NCBI GenBank assembly: GCA_963675135.1
Contig: OY776128.1
Span: forward strand, 74,282,670 to 74,346,669
DNA: 64,000 nucleotides
Direction of reading: 5' to 3'
DNA from: Galeopsis tetrahit
Taxonomy: Eukaryota; Streptophyta; Magnoliopsida; Lamiales; Lamiaceae
The position numbers were made by a program, and so were the translations under genes. Positions within the stretch are counted from its first letter, which is position 1, and every line of letters starts with the position of its first letter. This document shows positions 1 through 8,538 of the stretch, piece by piece. The notes beneath the pieces were generated by a model. The model saw nothing but the letters and a program-made list of their open reading frames with translations. It was not told the DNA's origin and searched no databases.

Positions 1-570
1 ATGAGTTTCCTTTTCTTTCTTTGGGTGTTTAAGATGTTAAAAGTGTGTGTAGTAATAGATATTGAGAAACTTGGAGTTGGCTTTGATGGAAATTTGACAA
101 TTAGCCTAATGGGAGAATATGTTGCTGTGTATGGTAGAATTAATGTGTGCTCATCTTTATTATATATTTTTGAGTAAATATCAGTTTTAGTACTCAAAGT
201 TTACTTTTTTTCAGATTTGGTTATTCCGTTAGATGATTTGCTTGTGGACAGATAGAATCAACTATTTAGAGGTGTGTTTACAATTAAATGACTGAAATTC
301 GTAAAAAATAAATAAAAAAGGACCAAACTAAGACGTATTTTGTAAAGTGAAAATTTAAAGAATTTATTTAGGAATCAACCAAACTCAGTACAAAAAAAAA
401 CTACTATATAATATATACTTAATTAACCTTGAGTCATCATGCTTGCTGATTTTGAGGAATGCTCGAGTTGTTGACAGTTTTGAGTAGGGATATACAAGGC
501 TTGCCATTTGACAATTTTTAAGATGTTAAAAGTGTGTGTAGTAATAGATATTGAGAAACTTGGGGCTGGC
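1..570. repeat. Dispersed duplicated segment, copies 1 and 2
   Basis: The first ~250 bases recur, diverged, at about 1803-2060: both copies share the opening atgagtttccttttc, the tract around ttgctgtgtatggtagaatt and a following agatttggt stretch. A third, short copy of bases 28-87 lies at about 515-570 and runs straight into the palindrome-bearing repeat. No open reading frame continues through these copies. I read this as duplicated non-coding or transposon-derived DNA; its source is not recognised. Confidence 0.6.
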
Positions 571-1186
571 TTTGTGGTAGATTTTTCTGCAAATTTTTTT
601 CTTCAACCCGCCGCCGCCGCTCCCGATCGACCTCGTCCGAGATGTCAGCCACCCCACCCCACCCCAGGTATGTGCATCGGCCGCCACCGCTTGGTAAAGA
701 TGTCGGACGGCAGCATTTTTTTTAGGGTTTTCTGCAGAAACCCTTTTTTTATATTTTAGACAATGTAATGTCGACCATATACAATTTCGTCGATAAATTG
801 TTGTCGACGAGAGTGTATATGGTCGACATTACATTGTCGATTTTTTTTTTAAAAAAAAAATTCGACCTTTCTAAGTCGATCATATATACTCTCGTCGACA
901 AATTGTTGTCAACGAGAGTGTATATGGTCAACTCTGGTTTGTCGAAATTTTTTTAAAAAATCATTTTTTTGAGATTTTTTTAAGTTTTTTGTGAAATTTG
1001 AGATTGTTTGGTGGCCACCGAAAATGGTGGTAGTGGTGGTGGTAACGGCGGCTGTTGCTGCAGAAATTAGGTTTAGGGTTTAAAGGTTGAACAAGAGGGT
1101 GTAAATATTACTCAAAGGGTATTTTGGGGTTTTCACACGATTATTAAATTAATAAGGTGATGGGGGTAGTGTAAATAGTCAGCCCC
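570..1186 (-). repeat. Truncated copy of a palindrome-bearing repeat
   Basis: This is a shortened copy, in the opposite orientation, of the element at 44815-45803. Shared blocks are the GC-rich ccaccccaccccaggtatg stretch, the two GTCGAC palindromes, the ctgcagaaattaggtttagggttt block and the terminal gtgtaaatagtcagcccc. The end corresponding to the far terminus of the better copy is missing; homology begins near 570. Short open frames here (for example 749-931 and 768-956) exist only because the palindromes read open on both strands. Confidence 0.75.
759..946. repeat. Two adjacent GTCGAC-centred palindromes
   Basis: Bases 759-839 form an almost complete ~80-base palindrome beginning gacaatgtaatgtcgacc. 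Bases 861-946 form a second, more diverged one built from the same words (TCGACCATATACACTCTCGT). They are separated by a T-run and an A-run that can themselves pair. Either strand could fold into a pair of long stems. Confidence 0.85.
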
Positions 1187-1442
1187 TTATTTATTTATTA
1201 TGGGCTTGAGCTGAGATGCGCTCTGACTTGACATCGGGCCACACTTCAGCATTGGGTCATGTTATGATATGAATATGGGCGACGCCACGTTCGGATATGA
1301 ATATGGGTCTTGTTTTTTCCTAATATGAACTGAGTCCATATATTTATATTTTCTCAATTATATGTTGTGGATTCCTCTCCCCTCATTTCTGTGTGTTGCT
1401 CATATCTGTCGTGTATATGTATAGTGATTGTTGATTAATGGT

Positions 1443-1626
1443 GTGCAGTTGAGACCGCGGATAGCTTCAAAGAGGCGCAAATTGGATAGTACAAAAAGTA
1501 ACGGCTCGCGAGACGTATCATGAGGCGTGGATGAAGAAATGCGCCAAAGAATTGGAAGAAGATGTTGAGGTGAATAAGCTGATGAAACATATAGTGAAAT
1601 GCAAAAATTTGCAGCAAAAGGATTAA
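1443..1626 (+). pseudogene. Possible exon remnant, unidentified
   Basis: After an acceptor-like tgtgtgcag the reading LRPRIASKRRKLDSTKSNGS is open. A +1 shift near 1510 then gives a charged, helical-looking stretch (EAWMKKCAKELEEDVEVNKL) ending in a TAA at about 1623-1625. The basic and then acidic composition looks like protein rather than random AT-rich DNA, but one frameshift is needed and I do not recognise the family. It sits directly next to the inverted repeat at 1630-1910. Confidence 0.3.
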
Positions 1627-1629
1627 GCT

Positions 1630-1910
1630 GCCACATATTTTCCCATTAGTCTAATCAATTTTCTAACAACCTATTACTACACACTTTCTTAACAAGAAAA
1701 GGAAACTCATAAACTGTAGTTCCTTCAAAATTCTCCAATGGCCTTATATATATATATACAAGAGAGGCATTACTCAAAAGAATTTTGAATGAACTACACT
1801 ATATGAGTTTCCTTTTCTTGTTAAGAATATGTGAAGTAATAGATATAGAGAAACTTGGAGCTGGCTTTGATAGAAAATTGACTTTAGACTAATGGGAAAA
1901 TATGTTGCTG
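1630..1910. repeat. Inverted repeat with ~110-140-base arms
   Basis: The left arm at about 1630-1745 contains cccattagtctaat and ttcttaacaagaaaaggaaa. The right arm at about 1762-1910 contains tttccttttcttgttaagaa and actaatgggaaaatatg. They pair almost continuously around a short spacer with a TA run. The right arm is also the start of the duplicated segment seen at base 1. There is no coding potential. Confidence 0.75.
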
Positions 1911-2060
1911 TGTATGGTAGAATTAATGTGTGCTCATCTTTATTATATATTTTTGGGTACTCAAAGTTTACTTTTTTCCAGATTTGGTCATTTGATTGTT
2001 ATAGAATCAACTATTTAAACTTAAAAAATTTATTTTGGAATCAACCAAACTTAAAAGGAC
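1803..2060 (+). repeat. Dispersed duplicated segment, copy 3
   Basis: Diverged copy of bases 1-400 (see the entry at base 1). It preserves the stretches around gtgctcatctttattatata and ggaatcaaccaaac. The short open frame inside it (1892-2086) is not conserved between copies, so I do not call it a gene. Confidence 0.6.
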
Positions 2061-2458
2061 CAAAAGAAAAATTATCTCAATTCTGATTAATGAGTGGCTT
2101 TGTAGTTCATGTTCATGTTCCAGTTTCTACCTAAAAAAGTCGAAAGAGATACAAATAGCCTTTTAAATATATCAATTTTATTTTTTGGCGCGCTTATTAG
2201 CTTTTTTTGTTGTTGAAGTTTTCATCAAACCCAATATCCTTTTTCTTTATGTCCTCTGGATTTCTCCTATCGTGTTCTTATATATATTGTTTATCGGCCT
2301 ATATTGCTATCGCTCTTATAATTTTGCCCACATTGGCTACAAGGAATGCAATCTAAACTGTGAACCATTGGAAACTAATCCAGCTTCTAATAACATTTAA
2401 TGTGCAGGTAATTTTAATTTTTCTATTATTTAACTGTTGATGTATTAGTTAATTAACA
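2060..2458. other. Non-coding AT-rich interval
   Basis: A short hydrophobic open frame (2185-2400) is present. It lacks supporting splice structure or recognisable motifs and is probably chance. The phrase aatgagtggctttgtagttcatgttcat at about 2090 recurs at about 3453, another sign of local duplication. Confidence 0.4.
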
Positions 2459-2459
2459 T

Positions 2460-2840
2460 TACATTTATTAGCATTCTAAAGAGATATATATCAGGATCTT
2501 GACCAGGGATGGGATTCTAATTCAAACAAACCTCAAAAGCTCCATTCTATTGGCAATTGGCTTCAATGCCGATGGTAATTGAAGGAGATGGAGAAGGAGT
2601 TCATGAGAAAATATGTGGAAAATGGCGCAGGTAAATCTTTTGTTTTTATAAAAACAAAAAATTTACCTGCGCCATTTTCCACATATCTTCTCACGAAGTC
2701 CTTCTCCACTTACTTCAACGACCGCTCGGCATTGAAGCCAATTAGCCAATAGAACTGAGCTTTTGAGGTTTTATTAAATTAGAATATTGTTCCTGGTCAG
2801 AGTCCTACTATATTACGTACCTTTAGAATTGCTAATAAAC
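2460..2840. repeat. Inverted repeat carrying an exon-like fragment in both arms
   Basis: The two arms meet near 2648 and pair over about 180 bases each. Each arm, read toward the centre, contains a coding-like stretch ending in a splice-donor-like gcgcag|gtaaat. The right arm (minus strand) reads an open peptide with VVEVSGEGLREKICGKWRR; the left arm (plus strand) has the same region with small indels that break the frame. This suggests a captured gene fragment duplicated in inverted orientation. I do not recognise the source protein. Confidence 0.6.
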
Positions 2841-2845
2841 ATATA

Positions 2846-3372
2846 ATTCTAATACATGAAAACTATTAAATGATCAAAAAAAATTCTAATACACTTTAAT
2901 GTTATTATAAGGAATAGTTTGTATTGATTCACCGTCTAGATCACATTTCATGTAGTAATTGTAGGCATTTTTATAAGAGCACAATGATTGCAATATATGC
3001 AGGCAAACAATGAGCACACAACAGGAATAAAGTATTAAATGGCATAAAGATAAAGGACATTGGGCTAGATGAAAACTTTAACAAGATTTTGTGAAACTCA
3101 CGAGATCATGCATCCAATAAACACTATTAAGCCGATAAAAAAAAAAATTTAATTGAAAAAGGCTATTTGTGCCTCTTACGGAAAAAGGAGACTAATTCAC
3201 AAATGGTCCTGTAACTTTTTTCTTTTTCAATTTGTATTTAAAATGTATTTTTTTTATTTAAATTTTTTTTTTTTTTTTTTAAATATAGATATGATGTGGG
3301 GATTTTTTTTTATATATATATTATTTTGCAAAGTTTTATTTTTAAGAATTTTTTTTTTTTTGTAAATTTCTT
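2846..3372. other. Non-coding interval with A/T homopolymer runs
   Basis: Low-complexity T-runs lie at about 3248-3360. There is no exon structure or repeat end that I can delimit. The frame 3153-3365 is an artefact of poly-T (poly-Phe). Confidence 0.5.
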
Positions 3373-3543
3373 TGTACATCGAATATGCTAATATGTGAAG
3401 ATGCCTATCATATGTCTTGCTAAAATCCTTGTATATCTAGTATTCTGCTTAATGAGTGGCTTTGTAGTTCATGTTCATTGGAAGAAAAATTAAAACTGGA
3501 AACCGGTATATATTTAACATCCGAATTGAACTTAGGGTTGTTG

Positions 3544-3642
3544 GAGTTCATGTTTAGAGACACTGAGCCACATATGTCGAATGTGCGAATCGGGAATGAT
3601 TTTCAAGCCAATGTTCAAGATTGGTGTGGCCCAGTTACCGAG
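3544..3642 (+). pseudogene. ELM2-domain exon fragment, plus-strand copy
   Basis: These 99 bases read 33 residues without a stop: EFMFRDTEPHMSNVRIGNDF continuing to a DWCGP stretch. This matches the core of the ELM2 domain, where an I/V-R-I/V-G motif is followed by F/Y-Q-A and an acidic-W pair. ELM2 domains occur in chromatin proteins that bind histone deacetylases. A donor-like acc gag|taagtt follows. Only this one exon is present and no flanking exons can be joined, so it is a fragment and not a working gene. Confidence 0.6.
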
Positions 3643-3850
3643 TAAGTTGCCTTCATTTTATGTACTTTTAGTTTTTATTTTCTCCATTTTATGTTGGTTT
3701 TCTTTAGTCTACTGTGATTGAACTCTTGAAAAGACTTCTTAGACGGTGTTTGCAGACACCGTCTAAAAAGTCTTTTCAATAGTTGAATCAGGGTAAACTA
3801 AATAAAGACAACAATAATAAAACTTGAAGTAATACAACGAAGGCAGCATA

Positions 3851-3949
3851 CTCGTTAACTTGGCCATGCCAATCAGGAACAACAGCTCGAAACTCATTCC
3901 TGATTCGCACATTGGACATATACAGCTCAGTGTCTCTAAATATGAACTC
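3851..3949 (-). pseudogene. ELM2-domain exon fragment, minus-strand copy
   Basis: This is the inverted counterpart of 3544-3642, the same length and also stop-free: EFIFRDTELYMSNVRIRNEF, then a VVPDWHGQ stretch. The second half is closer to typical ELM2 sequence (F-x-A-x-V-P-x-W) than the plus copy, while the plus copy keeps the IG that this copy has changed to IR. Each has therefore diverged independently. The longer open frame 3763-4053 on this strand is in a different frame and is not the ELM2 reading. Confidence 0.6.
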
Positions 3950-4142
3950 CAATTAATGCCCCTAAGTCTAAATCTGATGCTAGATACTGGTTTTTTTCTA
4001 TCAGAGCTGGTAGATTTTTCTTTTAGTTTCAATATTATGTCGTCTTTGATCATGAACTAAATTCATTAACTGGTATTCTTGCTATACGAGGTTTGAAGCA
4101 AGTGATATGAAAGGCGTCATCATATTAGCACATTCGATGTAC

Positions 4143-4900
4143 TATCTTTTTTCTTACTTGTTAAAATTCATTGTTCAAGATTTTAAAGTGCTAGTTCTTA
4201 AAGATAAATAATTTTGCAAGATTTGGAACACTAGTTTTCCTTTTTTCCTACTTTGTAAGATATCTATTTTTTGTTATTACTTGTTAAAATTCACTGTTCA
4301 AAGATTTATACCTGAAATGTCTCCCAGTAAAACTCGAATCCGATCCTCAGAGATCCCGTTTAAGGTGCAGGATCCGACCCCCATTTTTTGTTGCACGATG
4401 GTTCTTATTGTAGTCAAGACAGTGCCAGAAGGCATTAAGCTGCATAAAAATGTACAATATAATAACTTATTATTATAAAGGAACTGATAGATATAAATCA
4501 AATTTTATTTATTGAAAGTTTAATTAATAAAGAAAACTTCAATAAAATCTTTTTTTGTCACATAACTTTTCACTTTTTTCAAAATGGTCCAAAAAAAATG
4601 TACGAATCTAGCAACAATTATTTTGTATATGTATCAAATTCGTTTCAAAGTTTCCAAAATATTTGGAACGACATCATTTTTGGTCATGTGTTCAGCACGT
4701 GGGCGGTCGAATCTGGAAAAGTTGTTGACCAAAAACGATGTCGTTCATAGGATTCCAACAACATGAAATTGGTACAATTAAATATATATAAAAATAAAAT
4801 AACAAGCATGTTTGAAGCTAAATAATCAAGGGGGCAACCAAGTAAGCATCTTTCACAGGATTTCACTTGTAGAAAAGGATTTTGCAAAGAAGCATATTTT
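4143..4900. other. Non-coding interval with repeat fragments
   Basis: The phrase acttgttaaaattcattgttcaa at about 4157 recurs at about 4279. The stretch 4310-4450 reads open on both strands and might be an exon remnant, but I cannot identify it. The part around 4555-4745 resembles one half of the short transposon-like repeats seen elsewhere here (a no-longer-paired 'xx-tggtcc' module with a degenerate cacgtg centre). Confidence 0.35.
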
Positions 4901-4989
4901 ATACTCTAAATAGGAACAATTACTTCAATGGTAATCTGTATAAGCAAAAATTTAAACTTGGAATATCATTTTCTCCATTATAAGGAAAA

Positions 4990-5275
4990 TACCTAAAATC
5001 GGGATCTTTCGGCTGAATTTCAATCACGGAAGCCGTAAGATCGACAATCCCAGGGACGCATCCTAGCTCTGCTTCGCCGTGTTGATATCTACAAAACCCA
5101 CCAACAACGGAAAAAGATATCAAATCAGATCCACAATCATAAACACCAAAAAAAAAAAAAAAACCAAGAATATAATAAATGATTTGTACATCAATAATTT
5201 CAATCATATTTAATTACCTACTCTTTGCCGGGCATCGGAGACGGAGAAACGCTTCGAAATACAAATCTACTGGGG
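4990..5275 (-). pseudogene. Possible two-exon gene remnant, unidentified
   Basis: On the minus strand an exon at about 4995-5091 is bounded by an acceptor-like tttgtag and a donor-like ttttag|gtattt and reads YQHGEAELGCVPGIVDLTAS, then VIEIQPKDPDF. Upstream, 5222-5274 is bounded by cccag and gtag|gtaatt and joins in phase to give DLYFEAFLRLRCPAKSR before YQHGE. No start codon in this frame, further exons or recognised domain could be found. An alternative ATG at the same place (MPGKE) runs into TAG. I cannot say what it encodes; it may be a captured fragment. Confidence 0.3.
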
Positions 5276-5417
5276 CAGGAAATCTTCAAATGAGAGATGG
5301 AAGTCTTTACATAAGAAATATGAAGAAAGGGGAGAGAAAAAGAATCTTAAGGTCGAATTTTCCGCGGCTATTCTATATTTTGGTGGCTTCCCCTCTTGTG
5401 ACAGAGAAATCAAACAA

Positions 5418-6476
5418 AAGGGCGGCGGGGCGCGAGGGGGTGTAAGGGGAGGCGGAGGGTAAAAAATTCTAGGGTTTTAAGATATAAACTTTGGTTTTGT
5501 AATAATCTCATTGCCTGCTTGCTTTAAATACTAGAAGGGCGGCAGGGCGCGAGGGGGTATAAGGGGAGGCGGAGGCGGAAGGGCAAAAAAACTAGGGTTT
5601 TAAGACGGGCCTCTAAAGCCCAACAAATCAAGACTGGCCTCTAAAGTCCAAACAAATCAAGATGGGCCTCTAAAGTCTACTAAATCAAATCGAGCCCAAA
5701 TCTGATACTCTTAACCCATCAAGTAATTAAGCTCACCATCAAGTTGTAGATAAGATTTGACTAAGTCCTAACTACTTAGCACAAATATCTCCAGCCCATT
5801 AAATTTGACCTATAAAAGCCCTAGGTTCTACACCTATAAATAGGGGTCTCATTCCATTCATTTGGAGATCAAGATGTTAGAACCATTCAAGACTCTAAAA
5901 TTCTTTGCAGAGATTTTAGAGAGTTCTTCAACAGTCGGAGGAGCTTCAAAGGCGTTCTTCGTGCAAAGCGGCGAGAAGCAGCATTCGAGTGGAGATCAAG
6001 GTGCTAATCCCCTCAATTCGGCGTTTCTTCAAGGAGGTTCTTCGTGGATCTTCGACGGTCTTCAACGGCAAAAAGTCCCGAAAATTGATGTTTAATCCAA
6101 AATACGGCGCCTAGCCCTTGGATTAACATTATAATGTCCCGATTTTAAGAACAATCTTCTACGACGTTCGCCCCGAAAGTTCCTAAATTTGACGTTTAAT
6201 CCAAACTACGACGCCAAGACCAAGTACAAGGTCGGATAGGATTCGGCTGCGGATCCAACTCCAAAAGATCAAGAAGTTCAAGTCTCAACGAAGAGAAGAA
6301 TCAGAGGAGTAAATTACAGATTGTAACCCGCTAAATTCTCAGTTTAATCCGAAAATAAATAAATTGTATTGCATTTTCACGTTTTAATATTTAATTAACG
6401 AAATTTGTGTTTACAGATATGAACTTTGGTTATTTGATTTTGTAAGAGTCTCATTATTTGCTTGCTTTAAATACTA
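5418..6476 (+). repeat. Tandem duplication split by an insertion
   Basis: Unit 1 (5418-5534) begins agggcggcggggcgcgag and ends with ttgctttaaatactag. Unit 2 starts identically at 5535 but is interrupted at about 5604, and its second half resumes at about 6416 with atatgaactttgg and ends in the same ttgctttaaatactag near 6476. The uninterrupted unit 1 therefore shows the pre-insertion sequence. Confidence 0.7.
5605..6415 (+). mobile_element. LTR-like insertion (probable solo LTR)
   Basis: About 810 bases are inserted into the second unit of the tandem duplication. The insert has the makings of an LTR: a TATA box (tataaata at 5835-5842) with a transcribed-looking leader after it, and an AT-rich 3' part ending near gtgtttacag. 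Its 5' part holds three imperfect ~35-base repeats of gggcctctaaag type (5605-5690). No internal retrotransposon domain or second LTR is present. The ends do not show a clean TG...CA and the target duplication is at most a few bases (aga), so the class is inferred. The open frame 5862-6095 lies in the leader and is not called as a gene. Confidence 0.5.
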
Positions 6477-7080
6477 GTGACTCCTACTACATTCCATTTG
6501 CTATTACACAATAACATCAATTACCTTATGATAATTAATAGGTTTGGGAAATTTATGAATGATGTTATAACCTAATATTCATGTTTAAATTACAAATTAA
6601 TTTAAGAATGAAAAAATTGTACTTTTAGTCCTATAAGAATGCTTCAATTTCAAAAATGGTCCTATTTTGGTCAGTTTTAATCCCATAAGAGTGTCTCCGT
6701 CAAATATTAACGGAAAAGAGGTGTGCACAGTTAACTTAACTTAAGTTTCATTTTAAAAATTAAACTCAATTATATAATTAACAATTATAATAAAAAATTC
6801 AAATATTAATTATATCTGAAAAATATGAATCGGTTTAAAATATGAAAATTAAAATTTTAAAAATCTAAACAATAATCTTTAAAAAAAAATTAAAATGTGA
6901 AGAAAAAAATAATAAAGTATTAAATCTGAAATTTAACAAAATAATAAAAAATTTAATATTTATAAAAAAAAATGTACTCCATTAAATTCGAAAGTGTTAA
7001 AATAAAAATCATCAAAAAATGAAATAAACCTAAACAAAATCTAAAAAATATTAAGAATAATCAAATTTAAAACATGCAAT
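6477..7080. other. Non-coding, very AT-rich
   Basis: A half-element resembling the 'tttagtcc...ataag' short transposons is at about 6610-6720. The rest is A-rich with no coding or paired structure seen. Confidence 0.5.
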
Positions 7081-7470
7081 GAATTTTGGATCGTCGAAAA
7101 AACGTTGGTTGCATATTTTTGTAAGTAATTTTTTTTTGGATCGTCATAAAAACGTTGGTCGCATAATAAAAAATAATCAAATTTAAAAAATTGAATAAGC
7201 AGTTGAAATATGAAATTTATAAGGGGCTTTTGTTTCCTAGCTAGCCCTTAGACAAGGCGGTGCTGGTGTGGAGGGAGATGGTTGTGATGGATGATATGCA
7301 CTATATAAAACGATGTTTTGCGACGGCATTTGCAAGGGCAAAACCGTCGCAAAACGTATTTTCGACGAATTTTGGCTCATCGAAAAAATGTTGGTTATAT
7401 CTTTTTTCATATAAATTTTTTTTTCGTCGCATAGTTTGTGACGGCAAAATATTTGTCGATACCGCACTTC
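7080..7470. repeat. Short direct and inverted repeats with CGTCGC motifs
   Basis: Two copies of ggatcgtc-aaaaacgttggt lie about 55 bases apart (7088 and 7139). Near 7311-7355 an inverted pair acgatgttttgcgacgg / ccgtcgcaaaacg forms a short stem, followed by another tcgaaaaaatgttggtt copy. This looks like a degraded DNA transposon terminus cluster. No transposase frame is present. Confidence 0.45.
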
Positions 7471-8390
7471 CACACTTTTTTTTTATCTCTAATTCGATAA
7501 AAACTCAGATAAACTTGTTATTTTCCTAAAAGCCTAGATGTTTGAGATCCATATGAAGAAGTTGTAATCTTCTATTTTACTGTCTTGTAAAAGCGTGAAT
7601 ACGTTTTTGTTAGTTTTCCTTTCACACTTTGTATAAATAGGTCACAGATGTTATCTTTTTGACTCAACTATTCATAATAATAAAAATGTTGGTTTCTCAA
7701 TAACCGTTTCTTCCCTTTTCCATTTTTGACTCAACTATTCATATAAATAGGTCACACTTTTAAGCCCAATTGAACTCGTGTCCCCCAATAATTAAATCCC
7801 TATTCATCATTTACTGTGTGATGCGCAAGTTAATTTATTAGTAAAATAGAGTATTAATAAAGTAATGGCATGTGGTGTAATTTTAAGATGCTTAAAGACT
7901 GTGCGTAGTTTAAAGTGAAAAGGTTGATTTATTACCAAATTAAGAAACGATGAATCTATTTTGAAATGTATCACTTTTTGTAATTAAAAATTACATATCA
8001 CTCTCCTAGAAGTGATAGAGTTTAAGTGAAAGGGATCCGATAAAAAAGGAAGGGAGCGTGTTTTGTGATTTTTGGGACTCACAATGGAATTGGGCCTCGA
8101 TCCATGAGACGGTCTCATGTCAAAGACTTCTTCATACATATGTATATATATATAAGTGCAAACTAACTATTAAAATCTATACGTGACATTTATTATTATT
8201 CGAAATTAGTTGATTTTGTTGCAATTAAATTAGGTAATTCATAATATACGTACATATGCATAGTTGAGAAAAACCGTTATTCTCCCAAATCAAAAGAAGA
8301 ATAGAGACAAGAATCAATCAATCATTCATTCCATTGTTGTTTATTGAACATCATAATATCATCATATATCTTTCCTCCTAAACAATTACG
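7471..8390. other. Upstream region of the ANTH-domain gene
   Basis: No gene is seen. The palindromic word atgagacggtctcat is at about 8104-8120; related words occur at about 40275 and 62920-63030, so it probably marks a small repeat. TA-rich runs near 8143-8155 could serve as a TATA region, but spacing to the leader is not diagnostic. Confidence 0.4.
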
Positions 8391-8394
8391 AGAA

Positions 8395-8538
8395 CAAGAG
8401 AGGAAGAACATCTCACACCCCTCTTCCTCTCTCTCTTGGATCTCTCTCCCTCCTTCCCTCTCTCTCTCTCTCTCTCTTGTTCTTTAATTTATCAAATGTT
8501 GCATGGTATCATTCCTGCAATAATATAAATTCCTTAAA
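8395..8538 (+). promoter_or_regulatory. CT-rich leader of the ANTH-domain gene
   Basis: A pyrimidine tract with long CT repeats (about 8412-8480) precedes the start codon by about 60 bases. CT/GA repeats near plant transcription starts are known Y-patch or GAGA-type elements. The transcription start itself cannot be placed by eye. Confidence 0.45.

Larger units (their letters stand above)
3374..4142. repeat. Large inverted repeat with an ELM2-domain exon in each arm
   Basis: The arms run about 3374-3750 and 3752-4142 and meet in a near-perfect stem around 3729-3779 (agacggtgtttgcagacacc). The outer ends match as gtacatcgaatatgctaata on the left and its complement on the right. Internally the arms differ by small indels and substitutions but align throughout, and each carries one copy of an ELM2-type exon. 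The structure looks like an inverted duplication of a gene fragment, or a foldback transposon that captured one. Confidence 0.8.

Noticed and set aside
759..946. Regularly spaced palindromes considered as a CRISPR array
   Set aside because: Only two units per copy, no spacers, and the context is a plant nuclear genome.
749..956. Open frames on both strands with repeated STIYTLVDNNLST peptides, at first sight a repeat protein
   Set aside because: They are produced by the palindromes, which read open on both strands; similar peptides recur at 45061-45325 for the same reason.
3763..4053. 96-residue minus-strand frame as a gene
   Set aside because: It runs in a different frame from the ELM2 reading of the same strand and is explained by the inverted copy.
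5862..6095. 77-residue frame MEIKMLEPFKTLKFF...
   Set aside because: It lies just downstream of the TATA box in an LTR-like insertion, has no recognised domain and fits a leader region better.
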